A DNA stretch of 64,000 nt from assembly GCA_049116315.1 (NCBI GenBank), contig JAGDZD010000004.1:62001-126000 (forward strand), given 5' to 3'. Source of the DNA: Thalassobius sp049116315. Its GTDB lineage: Bacteria > Pseudomonadota > Alphaproteobacteria > Rhodobacterales > Rhodobacteraceae. The notes beneath the pieces were generated by a model that was not told the DNA's origin, did no database searches, and saw nothing but the letters and a program-made list of their open reading frames with translations. Shown here in pieces: positions 52,737 through 61,195 of the stretch; within the stretch, counting starts at the first letter, position 1; each line of letters begins with the position of its first letter. The translations under genes were made by a program, and so were the position numbers.

Positions 52737-53633
52737 ATGACACCAAATTGGGATGATATGAAGGTTTTCTTAGCCGTTGCACGGTTTGAAAGCCTCTCGG
52801 CGGCGGGACGCGAGTTGAAAGTGGATCCGGCGACGGTTGGTCGACGCGTTGCCCGGCTGGAAGAAGAGCTGAGCGCGCCGCTATTTGCCAAATCCCCCCA
52901 AGGCTATGCGCTGACAGATGCAGGGCAGAGGTTGATGGCCCATGCAGAGCGCGCTGAACAGGCGATGTCGGGCGCGGTCGAGGAGCTGGCGGGGCAGACC
53001 GGCCTGTTGTCTGGACAGATTCGCATTGGGGCGCCGGATGGCTGCGCCAACTATCTGTTGCCACAGGTCTGTTCCCGCATTGCAGAAGAGAACCCAGATC
53101 TAGAAATCCAGATTGTTGCCTTGCCACGCGTCTTTAACCTGTCCAAACGCGAAGCGGATATGGCCATTGGTGTCAGCCCGCCTTCGGCGGGGCGGCTGAG
53201 CGTGCAAAAGATCACCGACTATAAACTGCATTTGGCAGCGGCGCGGAATTACTTGGTGACCCATCCTCAAATCACCTCGGTGGCGGATCTGTCAGAGCAT
53301 CAGGTTGTTGGCTACATCCCGGATATGATTTTTGACAAAGAGTTGGATTATCTGGCTGAAATTGGCGTGGAAAAGGTGGATTTGGCGTCGAACTCGGTGT
53401 CGGTGCAGTTCAACTGGATCCGCTCTGGTGGCGGGGTGGGGGTTGTGCATGACTTTGCCATCCCAACCGCGCGCAACCTGCGCCGGATCTTGACAGACCA
53501 AGTCAGTTTGACCCGCAGTTTCTATTTGATCCGCCACGCCGAAGATCGTCGGATGGAACGGCTGAACCGCTTTGCCACCGCACTAAGCGAAGGATTACGG
53601 GCTGAAGTAAATCGTTTGGAAGCCATGACTTGA
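52737..53633 (+). CDS. LysR-family regulator, likely of mmsA
   Basis: A 298-residue LysR-type regulator. The HTH (about 5-60) has LSAAGRELKVDPATVGRRVARLEEEL. Its sequence resembles the other LysR of this window (GADM-type FNLSKREADMAIG versus FNLHKREADVAIR), so they share a subfamily. It is divergent from mmsA by 112 bp, so it probably activates or represses it. ATG 52737 is accepted because the DNA-binding domain begins directly after it. Confidence 0.88.
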   Translation: MTPNWDDMKVFLAVARFESLSAAGRELKVDPATVGRRVARLEEELSAPLFAKSPQGYALTDAGQRLMAHAERAEQAMSGAVEELAGQTGLLSGQIRIGAPDGCANYLLPQVCSRIAEENPDLEIQIVALPRVFNLSKREADMAIGVSPPSAGRLSVQKITDYKLHLAAARNYLVTHPQITSVADLSEHQVVGYIPDMIFDKELDYLAEIGVEKVDLASNSVSVQFNWIRSGGGVGVVHDFAIPTARNLRRILTDQVSLTRSFYLIRHAEDRRMERLNRFATALSEGLRAEVNRLEAMT

Positions 53634-53693
53634 CACTCTGACACAGCTGGGTGACGCTGAAGATGTGAAATTTTGTGGAGGAGGAAGTCGACT

Positions 53694-54128
53694 ATGTTGG
53701 TACAACAAATCCTGAAAGCAAAAGGCGATGACGGCGTCGTAACAGTCAAGCCTGGCACACTCATTTCAGAAGCATCGCAAATCTTAGCAGAACGTCGCAT
53801 TGGGGGCGTTCTGGTGTCAGAGGATGGACAGACCGCCAGAGGCATTTTGTCTGAACGTGACATTGTGCGGGCTCTGGCCGTGCGCGGGGCGGTGTGTCTG
53901 GAGGATAAGGTTGACGATCTGATGACCGCCAATCCCGTGTGCTGCACGCGCGACGACACCGCTGACAACGTTCTGACGCGGATGACCGAGGGACGGTTTC
54001 GTCACATGCCGGTTGTCGAAAAGGGTGTCTTGGTGGGGATCGTGACCATCGGTGACGTGGTCAAAGCCCGTCTCGAAGAGCTTTCGATGGAGCGAAACGC
54101 ACTAGAAGGCATGATCATGGGGCACTAA
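53694..54128 (+). CDS. CBS-domain protein
   Basis: A 144-residue protein consisting of two CBS domains (about 10-65 and 70-130) with the segments ILSERDIVRALA and GIVTIGDVVKARLEE. Such tandem CBS pairs bind adenosine nucleotides as sensors. No enzyme domain is attached. ATG 53694 has GGAGGAGG upstream. A seven-base inverted repeat (TTGGCGG 54158, CCGCCAA 54182) follows in the gap to coaD. Confidence 0.9.
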   Translation: MLVQQILKAKGDDGVVTVKPGTLISEASQILAERRIGGVLVSEDGQTARGILSERDIVRALAVRGAVCLEDKVDDLMTANPVCCTRDDTADNVLTRMTEGRFRHMPVVEKGVLVGIVTIGDVVKARLEELSMERNALEGMIMGH

Positions 54129-54223
54129 TGCCGCGGTTGCAGCAATCCCTCTTGCATTTGGCGGTGTAATAATATTGCGTGCCGCCAACTGCAGCGCTGA
54201 CGTGACAAGAGAAGAGGGTTTCC

Positions 54224-54724
54224 ATGCGCATTGGTCTTTATCCAGGTACCTTTGATCCCATTACACTGGGACATGTAGACATTATCCGACGCTCGACCAC
54301 CTTGGTGGACCGTCTGGTCATCGGCGTTGCGATCAATCGCGACAAAGGCCCGATGTTCTCGCTCGAAGAGCGGGTTGAAATGATTCAGACTGAAATCGAT
54401 GTGATGCAAGACTCGATTGATGCTGAAATTGTTGTTCATCCCTTTGAAAATCTGCTGATTGACTGTGCCCGAGATGTTGGCGCGCAAGTGATTTTGCGAG
54501 GCCTACGTGCGGTTGCAGATTTTGAATACGAATATCAGATGGTTGGCATGAACCGTGCACTAGATAGCTCTGTTGAGACTGCATTTTTGATGGCCGAGGC
54601 CAAGCATCAGGCAATTGCCTCTAAGCTGGTCAAAGAAATTGCACGTCTGGACGGAGATGTATCGAAATTTGTTACCCCAGCCGTGCAGCGCAAATTGTTG
54701 GCAAAGTTGGGGAAGTCAGCATAG
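54224..54724 (+). CDS. coaD: pantetheine-phosphate adenylyltransferase
   Basis: Forms dephospho-CoA from 4'-phosphopantetheine and ATP. The nucleotidyltransferase motif GTFDPITLGHVDII (about residues 8-21) includes the HxGH-like TLGH. The ENLLIDCARDVGAQVILRGLRAVADFEYE segment and the ISSKLVKEIA-like AIASKLVKEIARL complete the family. Length 166 is normal. It lies between the CBS gene and a small membrane protein on the same strand, with a ten-base gap to the latter. Confidence 0.97.
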   Translation: MRIGLYPGTFDPITLGHVDIIRRSTTLVDRLVIGVAINRDKGPMFSLEERVEMIQTEIDVMQDSIDAEIVVHPFENLLIDCARDVGAQVILRGLRAVADFEYEYQMVGMNRALDSSVETAFLMAEAKHQAIASKLVKEIARLDGDVSKFVTPAVQRKLLAKLGKSA

Positions 54725-54733
54725 GGCACCCAT

Positions 54734-55231
54734 ATGGCAATGCGTCAGGATCTGATCGAGGCACAGGAAGAAACCATTCTTGGTATTCCGATTAAGAGAT
54801 TGATCTTGTGGTTGTCACTGACTGTTGCTGCGTTGATTGCAATCATGGTGATCTGGATGCTGACGCACAATCGCTATGTGGTGACGGCGGATGTCATCGA
54901 AGTGGATGCACCGCACGAATGCTGGCAAGAGTTCGACAGCAACCTATTTCGCAAAGGGCGTGAAAGTGCGCGCACCAAAGCGCCGCGCCGCTCCTATCTG
55001 GGCTATTGCGGCGTAATTCGCACCTCGATGGGTGATTTTGAATTGCCCGAGACCTATCCGCGTCCTTGGATGGGGCAATCGCGCGATGAATTGCATTCGC
55101 GGGTGCGGGCAGGGTGCCGCTATGACTTTGTGGTTCTCAGTGATCGTGGCCGCCCAAGGGCGCGTGATCGTGGTCGCAGCACCAAGACCCCAGCCCGGGT
55201 GCGCCGGATCCTGTTCACCTATCCTTGCTAA
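54734..55231 (+). CDS. small bitopic membrane protein, hypothetical
   Basis: A 165-residue protein with a cytoplasmic N-terminus, one membrane helix (about 23-43) and an Arg-rich C-terminal domain (DRGRPRARDRGRSTKTPARVRR, about 133-155). Cysteines CW, YCG and the final YPC are visible. I recognise no family. It starts ten bases after coaD and is convergent with the micro-ORF downstream of gap. Confidence 0.7.
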   Translation: MAMRQDLIEAQEETILGIPIKRLILWLSLTVAALIAIMVIWMLTHNRYVVTADVIEVDAPHECWQEFDSNLFRKGRESARTKAPRRSYLGYCGVIRTSMGDFELPETYPRPWMGQSRDELHSRVRAGCRYDFVVLSDRGRPRARDRGRSTKTPARVRRILFTYPC

Positions 55232-55243
55232 GAGGCGCTGAGC

Positions 55244-55387
55244 CTAGCGCCAAAAGGCCGTCCATTCGATCAGATCTGCGAACTTCTTTCCCAAGAACAG
55301 CAAATTGCCGCCGCCCGTCATAAAAATATCGCCGAGAATAATCGCGGCGATAAAGAGGGCGAGGCCCAGGGCAATCTGATTGGTCAT
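55244..55387 (-). CDS. 47-residue membrane micro-protein downstream of gap
   Basis: Reads MTNQIALGLALFIAAIILGD at the N-terminus and ends FADLIEWTAFWR: one membrane helix (about 6-24), a Gly-rich turn (TGGGN) and an amphipathic C-terminal helix. It begins 27 bases after the gap stop on the same strand, so it would be on the gap transcript. The ribosome site is weak (GGGA). I believe similar short proteins follow gap in Rhodobacterales, sometimes mislabelled as GAPDH, but this is from memory. Confidence 0.55.
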   Translation of the reverse strand: MTNQIALGLALFIAAIILGDIFMTGGGNLLFLGKKFADLIEWTAFWR

Positions 55388-55414
55388 GGCAATTTGGGTC
55401 CCGTAGAAACAGCG

Positions 55415-56461
55415 TTACGCCATTTCATGCCCAAGTGCTTCCAAAGGATCAAGCTTTGCGTGCAATTGACGGCCCATTGCCACCGCAACATCGGCCATAC
55501 GGCACGAAAAGCCCCATTCATTGTCATACCAAGCCAAAACCCGCACCAACCGGCCACCAGTGACCTTGGTTTGGTCTGGGGCAAAGATCGAGCTTTCTTC
55601 GGTGTGGTTGAAATCAATCGAAACTTTCGGCGCTGCGTCAAATCCCATGATGCCTTGCATCTTTAGGGCTGCCGCTTCGGCGATGACGGCGTTGACCTCT
55701 TCGACGGTGACCGACTTTTTGGCAACAAAGGTCAGATCCACAGCCGAGACATTCGGCGTGGGGACGCGAATGGCCGATCCATCCAATTTGCCTTTCAGCT
55801 GGGGCAACACTTCGCCTAGGGCCTTGGCAGCGCCTGTCGAGGTTGGGATCATCGCCATAGCCGCAGCGCGCGCCCGGTAGAGGTCGGCGTGACGGCGATC
55901 CAGCGTTGGCTGATCGCCCGTATAGGAATGGATGGTGGTCATGATGCCCGACTCGATGCCGATTTCATGATCCAGAACCTTCGCCAGAGGCGCCAAGCAG
56001 TTGGTGGTGCAAGAGCCGTTTGAAATCATCACGTCACCGGGGCGCAACTGATCGTCGTTCACCCCCATCACGATGGTTTTCTGAACGTTCTTGGCAGGGG
56101 CAGAGATCAAGACAGATTTGGCGCCGCGCTCAAGGTGAGCTTTGGCTTTGTTGCCATCGTTGAACTGACCCGTGCATTCCAACACAACATCAACGCCGCT
56201 CCAGTCCAGCTCGTCCATGTTGTAGGTCGACATCACCTCGATCTGGCCGCGACCAAGGTCGATCCAGTTGTCGCCGGTTGTGACCTCGTTGCGAAACCGT
56301 CCATGAACCGAGTCATAGCGCACCAGATGGGCTGCTGTTTCCAGCGGGCCGGTTGCATTGAGTTTGACAACTTTGATGTCTTCACGCGCGCTTTCGGCGA
56401 TGTGCATCAGGGTGCAACGGCCAATGCGGCCAAATCCGTTAATTCCAACTGTGATGGTCAT
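55415..56461 (-). CDS. gap: glyceraldehyde-3-phosphate dehydrogenase
   Basis: Oxidises glyceraldehyde 3-phosphate with phosphate and NAD(P). Rossmann motif INGFGRIGR (about 7-15), catalytic SNGSCTTNCLAP (Cys151) and HSYTGDQPTLDRRHADL. Two coenzyme-specificity positions are unusual: the residue after the conserved Asn of strand beta-2 is Ala36 (LNATGP) where NAD enzymes have Asp, and the usual Leu-Pro before HKDL is Arg-Arg (LDRRHADL). Length 348 is slightly above average (about 335). Upstream lie two palindromes at 56547-56562 and 56566-56581; the 47-residue micro-protein follows. Confidence 0.95.
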   Translation of the reverse strand: MTITVGINGFGRIGRCTLMHIAESAREDIKVVKLNATGPLETAAHLVRYDSVHGRFRNEVTTGDNWIDLGRGQIEVMSTYNMDELDWSGVDVVLECTGQFNDGNKAKAHLERGAKSVLISAPAKNVQKTIVMGVNDDQLRPGDVMISNGSCTTNCLAPLAKVLDHEIGIESGIMTTIHSYTGDQPTLDRRHADLYRARAAAMAMIPTSTGAAKALGEVLPQLKGKLDGSAIRVPTPNVSAVDLTFVAKKSVTVEEVNAVIAEAAALKMQGIMGFDAAPKVSIDFNHTEESSIFAPDQTKVTGGRLVRVLAWYDNEWGFSCRMADVAVAMGRQLHAKLDPLEALGHEMA

Positions 56462-56546
56462 AAGAGGTGCCCTCTGTCAGCTTTTGTATCCCCGATATAG
56501 ACCCGGTTCCAAATTTCGCAAAGTGATAAAATGCTTATTTTACAGA

Positions 56547-56562
56547 TCGTTAGCGCAATCAT
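56547..56562. promoter_or_regulatory. GTTAGC-GC half-site upstream of gap
   Basis: TCGTTAGC-GCAATCAT, a partial palindrome around GC-GC, whose centre lies about 93 bp before the gap start and 19 bp from the centre of the next site. Confidence 0.4.
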
Positions 56563-56565
56563 TGC

Positions 56566-56581
56566 AGGTTTGCGCTAACAG
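56566..56581. promoter_or_regulatory. LacI-type palindrome between gap and DUF808
   Basis: AGGTTTGC-GCTAACAG is an imperfect palindrome, right half GCTAACA identical to the site upstream of fba at 8568-8574. Confidence 0.5.
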
Positions 56582-56621
56582 TTGGGGTGGCTTAGCTCTT
56601 GCTCTGGGGCGCACATTGATT

Positions 56622-56637
56622 AAGTTGGCGCTAACTT
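56622..56637. promoter_or_regulatory. LacI-type palindrome before DUF808
   Basis: AAGTTGGC-GCTAACTT is nearly perfect (one mismatch between the eight-base arms) with the CG centre typical of LacI-family operators. It lies 17 bases before the DUF808 ATG, a repressor-like position. Confidence 0.6.
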
Positions 56638-56653
56638 AAAAACGGGGTTGAAT

Positions 56654-57625
56654 ATGAGTGGTCTTCTTGCGCTGTTGGATGACGTTGCTGCCATTGCAAA
56701 AGTGGCGGCGTCGAGCCTAGATGATATCGCGGCAGCGGCCTCCAAGGCAGGGGCCAAGACGGCGGGCGTTGTGATTGATGACGCTGCGGTCACCCCAAAG
56801 TACGTGCATGGGTTTGCGCCAGCGCGCGAATTGCCCATCATCTGGAAGATTGCGCGCGGTTCGGTGTTCAACAAGCTGGTGATCTTATTGCCGCTGGCGT
56901 TGCTGCTGGCCAATTTTGCCCCTTGGGCGGTGACACCTTTGTTGATGCTCGGGGGGAGTTACCTGTGTTTTGAGGGGGCCGAGAAGATCTTTCATGTGCT
57001 GTTCCCGCATGGGGACAAACACATCGAGGCCGATATGTCGGTCAAAGACCCCGGCCATCTGGAAGAGCAAAAGGTAAAAGGCGCGATCAAAACGGATTTC
57101 ATCCTGTCGGCTGAAATCATGACCATTGCTTTGGCCTCGATGCCCGAAAGCTCGTTGTGGATTGAAACGGCGGCCTTGGCCTTGGTTGGGGTGATGATCA
57201 CCATTGTGGTCTATGGATCTGTGGCCTTGATCGTGAAAATGGATGATGTAGGGCTTTATATTGCCAGCAACGCGCGCACAGGCGCGGCCCAAAGCCTTGG
57301 GCGTGGCTTGGTTAAGTTCATGCCAATTCTGATGCGTCTATTGTCGATCATCGGCACCGCCGCGATGCTATGGGTTGGCGGATCGATCATGGTTCATGGC
57401 CTGCACGATCTGGGCATGCACCACCCCTATAAAGAGATCCACCATATGGCCGAAGTGGCCGGACACGCGGTTGCCAGCTCTTATCAAGGCTTTGCCACTT
57501 GGGCGGTGACCGCTTTGGCGGATGGGATTGTGGGGCTGGTCTATGGCTTGTTTTTGATCCCAATTGTCACGCGGATCGTTTCTCCGGCCATCGGTGCGGT
57601 GACTGGGAAAAAGGCGGCGCATTAA
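56654..57625 (+). CDS. DUF808 (YedI-like) membrane protein
   Basis: A 323-residue membrane protein with an N-terminal Ala-rich soluble part (1-50), then about eight hydrophobic segments. The opening SGLLALLDDVAAIAKVAASSLDD and PLLMLGGSYLCFEGAEKI are typical of the DUF808/YedI family, whose role is unknown. It is divergent from gap with 192 bp between and has its own near-perfect palindrome. ATG 56654 is better than TTG 56648 in context. Confidence 0.88.
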   Translation: MSGLLALLDDVAAIAKVAASSLDDIAAAASKAGAKTAGVVIDDAAVTPKYVHGFAPARELPIIWKIARGSVFNKLVILLPLALLLANFAPWAVTPLLMLGGSYLCFEGAEKIFHVLFPHGDKHIEADMSVKDPGHLEEQKVKGAIKTDFILSAEIMTIALASMPESSLWIETAALALVGVMITIVVYGSVALIVKMDDVGLYIASNARTGAAQSLGRGLVKFMPILMRLLSIIGTAAMLWVGGSIMVHGLHDLGMHHPYKEIHHMAEVAGHAVASSYQGFATWAVTALADGIVGLVYGLFLIPIVTRIVSPAIGAVTGKKAAH

Positions 57626-57692
57626 GTCACGGCTTCAGGCCGCAGTTCCAAGCGACTGTTCCAAACCAGGGACCAAGATCACAGGTCTCTGA

Positions 57693-57718
57693 CCAAAAGT
57701 CTTGGCCAAAGGTCTTGG
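57693..57718. repeat. tandem 13-base repeat CCAAANGTCTTGG
   Basis: Two adjacent copies (57693-57705 and 57706-57718) differ in one base. Related half-copies (CCAAG...CAGGTCT) lie just upstream. The 227-bp gap (57626-57852) has no gene I can support. Confidence 0.5.
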
Positions 57719-57852
57719 ACAATGTGTCAAATCGGGCAGGGGGCTTGTCGTCCCTAGCGGTGGATCTGCTGCGATCTGGGCAGCCCTAGCAAGGTTTTGC
57801 AAAGGGCTGCGTCAACGGTTGATGGCAAGCCCACGCAGGCCGCATTGCTTGT

Positions 57853-59052
57853 TTAGAATGCGAATTGCACATTGCCGCGCAGCGTTGTGTCCAGCGTTGA
57901 GGCATCCGATCGGCCCAATTCGATTTCGATGTTCGAGGAGATCGAGCCATTGGCGCCTGTCTTGACGCCAAACATCACCCGTGGTGCGGTATAGCTTTGT
58001 GAGCTGAGCAAAGAGGTGTCGCTGCGGCCAAATTCAATTGCGATACTGCCATAGGGGCGCAATTGCGTGGCGGCGGTGTCTTGCCGCTCTGCACGCAGGC
58101 CAATCTGCAGGTTTGTATCCCGGTGGGACTGCGCAGTGATGGTGCTGCCGCCAACGGTATAGGTGGGCACGTCTTCGCGCGATCCACGCAGGGCCAGAAA
58201 GGGCTGCATCTGAAAGCTATTGTAATTGTGTTTGGACGCGACCCTTAGGCCAAACGAGGTCAATTTGGATTGAAAATTGGTGCCGCCAATGCTGTGTTCG
58301 GGCCGTGCAAAGGCAACATAACCATTGAACTCTGCTCGTGGTGAGTGAAACCCAAAATAGGGGCCAAGCGCGGTTTGGCGTGTGATGTTTTCACCGCTGG
58401 TGGCGGTGGTTGTCATATGCGAGCGGCTGGCGACCAATCCGACATAGGCATTGGGTCCCATTTCGACATCAGCACCAATATGAAAACTGAGCGCGTCCCC
58501 GCTGTTGGTACCGGATAAATGGCGAAATTCAAGCAAGGACCACAGGTTTACTTGGGCGTTTTCATCATCCTGCGTGTTCCAGAACAAGCCATTGCGGCTT
58601 GCGGCAAAGCCTGTGTCCCCATGGCGAAGCCCGCCAGCCAATGACAAAGCGGATCCCAAACTCGCCGCAGAGGCGCTGCGTAGGGATTGAACGTGGGTGA
58701 TGCTTTCAACGGCATGGGCCGGGGTGCACAAGATCAGCGCGGGAGAAAAGCCGTTTACGGCGCGGACAGTATAGGTGCCAGCCACCGTCACCCGAAAGTG
58801 CCGTTCGCGTAATCCACTGTCTGTATGGGTGGTGGACACATTGGTTACGCCCCAAAACGGTGGGGCTTGGCCCTGCATAACCGGAGACAAATCGTTTGGA
58901 AAATAGAGGATGTCGCCAACGCTTAGGGCCACGGTTGTGTTGTCATAGGTTGACCCCTGGCTGAGGGTTGCACAAGACCCTAGGGATTGCGCATGGGCCG
59001 ATTGAAAAGAAAGTCCTATTGCCGCCAAAGCAGCAAACCAAATGCGCAACAC
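57853..59052 (-). CDS. small autotransporter-type outer-membrane beta-barrel protein
   Basis: A 399-residue exported protein. The signal peptide (VLRIWFAALAAIGLSFQSAHA, cleaved near residue 21) is followed by a short passenger with one possible disulfide (SCATLS and LCTP), then a C-terminal barrel (about 130-399) with alternating strands such as ALGPYFGFHSPRAEFNGYVAF and a final aromatic ending ...NVQFAF, needed for outer-membrane insertion. The start GTG 59052 is preferred to GTG 59082 because GAGG lies six bases before it. Passenger function is unknown. Confidence 0.8.
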   Translation of the reverse strand: MLRIWFAALAAIGLSFQSAHAQSLGSCATLSQGSTYDNTTVALSVGDILYFPNDLSPVMQGQAPPFWGVTNVSTTHTDSGLRERHFRVTVAGTYTVRAVNGFSPALILCTPAHAVESITHVQSLRSASAASLGSALSLAGGLRHGDTGFAASRNGLFWNTQDDENAQVNLWSLLEFRHLSGTNSGDALSFHIGADVEMGPNAYVGLVASRSHMTTTATSGENITRQTALGPYFGFHSPRAEFNGYVAFARPEHSIGGTNFQSKLTSFGLRVASKHNYNSFQMQPFLALRGSREDVPTYTVGGSTITAQSHRDTNLQIGLRAERQDTAATQLRPYGSIAIEFGRSDTSLLSSQSYTAPRVMFGVKTGANGSISSNIEIELGRSDASTLDTTLRGNVQFAF

Positions 59053-59117
59053 AAGACACCTCAAAAAAACAACCTGATACACTTGGTAAAACGACAGGGG
59101 TAATTTTTAATTAAGGC

Positions 59118-59150
59118 AAAAAAAATCCGACGCCTGCAAGCGCCGGATTT
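59118..59150 (-). terminator. Rho-independent terminator of tkt
   Basis: AAATCCG (59123-59129) pairs with CGGATTT (59144-59150), continued by CGC/GCG with one mismatch; on the minus strand the A-run at 59118-59125 gives the T-run. It lies 27 bases after the tkt stop. Confidence 0.85.
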
Positions 59151-59176
59151 TCATGTTTTGTTGGTTTAAACCGGGC

Positions 59177-61195
59177 TTAGCCAAGCAAGGTTTTAACCTG
59201 TGCAACAACGTTTTCTGCGGTGATGCCGAACTTTTCGTACAGAACATCTGCAGGGGCTGAGGCCCCGAAGCTGGACATGCCAACAAAGGCAGCTTTGGCA
59301 TCACGGCCACGCTCGCCCAGCAACCATTTGTCCCACCCAGTGCGCACGCCAGCTTCGATACCAACGCGGACAGGTCCGGCTGGCAGAACGCGTTTGCGAT
59401 AGGATTCTTCTTGCGCTTCAAACAGCTCCATACACGGCATGGACACAACACGTACGCCGATGCCTTCGGCTTGCAGGATCTCACGCGCTTCCAATGCGAT
59501 GGCAACCTCGGACCCGGTGGCGATCAGGATGGCCTGACGTTTGCCTTCGGACTCGGCCAGAACATAGGCACCCTGTGCGGTCAGGTTCTTGGTGGTGTGG
59601 TTCTTGCGCACAGTTGGCAAGCCTTGACGTGTCAGCGACAGCACCGAAGGTGTTTCTTTGGTTGTCAGTGCCAATTCCCAGCTTTCCGCAGTTTCCACGG
59701 TGTCCGCAGGGCGGAAGACCCACGTGTTGGGGGTGGCGCGGCTGATGGCAACATGTTCAACCGGCTGGTGCGTTGGGCCATCTTCGCCCAGACCAATCGA
59801 GTCATGGGTCATGACAAAGACCGACGGAATTTTCATCAAAGCAGCCAGACGCATGGGCGGACGAGCATAGTCAGTAAAGGCCATGAAAGTGCCGCCGTAA
59901 GGGCGGATCCCGCCGTGCAGCGCCATGCCGTTCATCGCAGAGGCCATGCCGTGCTCGCGGATACCCCAGTGGATGTAACGTCCCTTGCGGTTGTCGAGGT
60001 CAAACATGCCCAGATCGCCGGTGCGGGTGTTGTTCGAGCCTGTCAAATCGGCTGAGCCACCAACGGTTTCAGACATGATCGGGTTGACCACCTCAAGAAC
60101 CATTTCCGAAGATTTACGGGTCGCCACTTTGGGCTGCTCTTCAGAGATTTGCTTTTTCAAAGCGCGGATGGTTGGCGCCAGACGCTTTGGCGCTTCGAGA
60201 TCATAGACACGCTTGAATTCAGCTTGCTTGCGCTCGGAGATCGACGACAGGCGTGTTTCCCATTCGGCGCGATCTGCGGCACCGCGCGATCCGATGGCTT
60301 CCCATTGGGCTTTGAGGTCAGCTGGGATTTCAAACGGGCCATAGGTCCAGCCATAGGCTTCTTTGGTGTCTGCCATCAGTTTTTCGTCTGTCAGCGCGCC
60401 GTGACCCTTAGAGGTGTCTTGCGCAGAAGAGCCCAGAGCAATGTGGGTTTTGCAGGCGATCATCGACGGCTTGCCGGCTTTCTTCGCGGCGGCAATGGCG
60501 GCGTCGATTTCTGCAGGGTTGTGGCCATCGATTTCCTGAATGTGCCAACCGGCAGCTTTGAAGCGCAGGATCTGATCGGTGCGATCGGCCAGATCAACGG
60601 TGCCATCGATGGTGATGTTGTTGTTGTCCCAGAACACAACCAGTTTGGACAGCTGGTGACGGCCGGCCAAAGCGATGGCTTCGTGGCTGACACCTTCCAT
60701 CAGGCAGCCGTCGCCCGCGATCACATAGGTGTAGTGATCAACGATCTTTTTGCCATAGTTGCCGCGCATGATCTCTTCGGCCATGGCGAAGCCAACAGCG
60801 TTGGCGATGCCCTGACCCAAAGGACCGGTGGTGGTTTCGATCCCTGTTGCGTGACCGAACTCTGGGTGGCCAGCGGTTTTGGCGCCCCATTGACGGAAGT
60901 TGCGGATCTCTTCGATGGTCATGTCTTCGTAGCCGGTCAGGTGCAGCAGCGAGTACAGCAACATCGAGCCGTGGCCAGCAGAAAGGATAAAGCGATCCCG
61001 GTCGGGCCAATGGGGTGCAGAAGCATCAAACTTGAGGTGCTTTTCAAACAGAACGGTGGCAACATCGGCCATGCCCATAGGCATCCCAGAGTGGCCAGAG
61101 TTGGCAGCGTGAATAGCGTCAAGTGTCAGCGTGCGGATGGCCGCAGCTTTCATCCAATGGTCAGGGTTGGCAGTGCGCAGGGCAGTGATGTCCAC
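59177..61195 (-). CDS. tkt: transketolase
   Basis: Thiamine-diphosphate enzyme of the pentose-phosphate pathway and, in some relatives, the Calvin cycle. Motifs include HAANSGHSGMPMGMADVATVLF (about 27-48), GDGCLMEGVSHEAIALAGRHQL, and in the pyrimidine domain YGGTFMAFTDYARPP. The start is uncertain: GTG 61195 (VDITALRTANPDHW) matches the family N-terminus and has AAGGA upstream, giving 672 residues; ATG 61240 or 61312 would add 15 or 39 unusual residues. I prefer GTG. It is divergent from the coiled-coil/zapA genes. Confidence 0.95.
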   Translation of the reverse strand: MDITALRTANPDHWMKAAAIRTLTLDAIHAANSGHSGMPMGMADVATVLFEKHLKFDASAPHWPDRDRFILSAGHGSMLLYSLLHLTGYEDMTIEEIRNFRQWGAKTAGHPEFGHATGIETTTGPLGQGIANAVGFAMAEEIMRGNYGKKIVDHYTYVIAGDGCLMEGVSHEAIALAGRHQLSKLVVFWDNNNITIDGTVDLADRTDQILRFKAAGWHIQEIDGHNPAEIDAAIAAAKKAGKPSMIACKTHIALGSSAQDTSKGHGALTDEKLMADTKEAYGWTYGPFEIPADLKAQWEAIGSRGAADRAEWETRLSSISERKQAEFKRVYDLEAPKRLAPTIRALKKQISEEQPKVATRKSSEMVLEVVNPIMSETVGGSADLTGSNNTRTGDLGMFDLDNRKGRYIHWGIREHGMASAMNGMALHGGIRPYGGTFMAFTDYARPPMRLAALMKIPSVFVMTHDSIGLGEDGPTHQPVEHVAISRATPNTWVFRPADTVETAESWELALTTKETPSVLSLTRQGLPTVRKNHTTKNLTAQGAYVLAESEGKRQAILIATGSEVAIALEAREILQAEGIGVRVVSMPCMELFEAQEESYRKRVLPAGPVRVGIEAGVRTGWDKWLLGERGRDAKAAFVGMSSFGASAPADVLYEKFGITAENVVAQVKTLLG

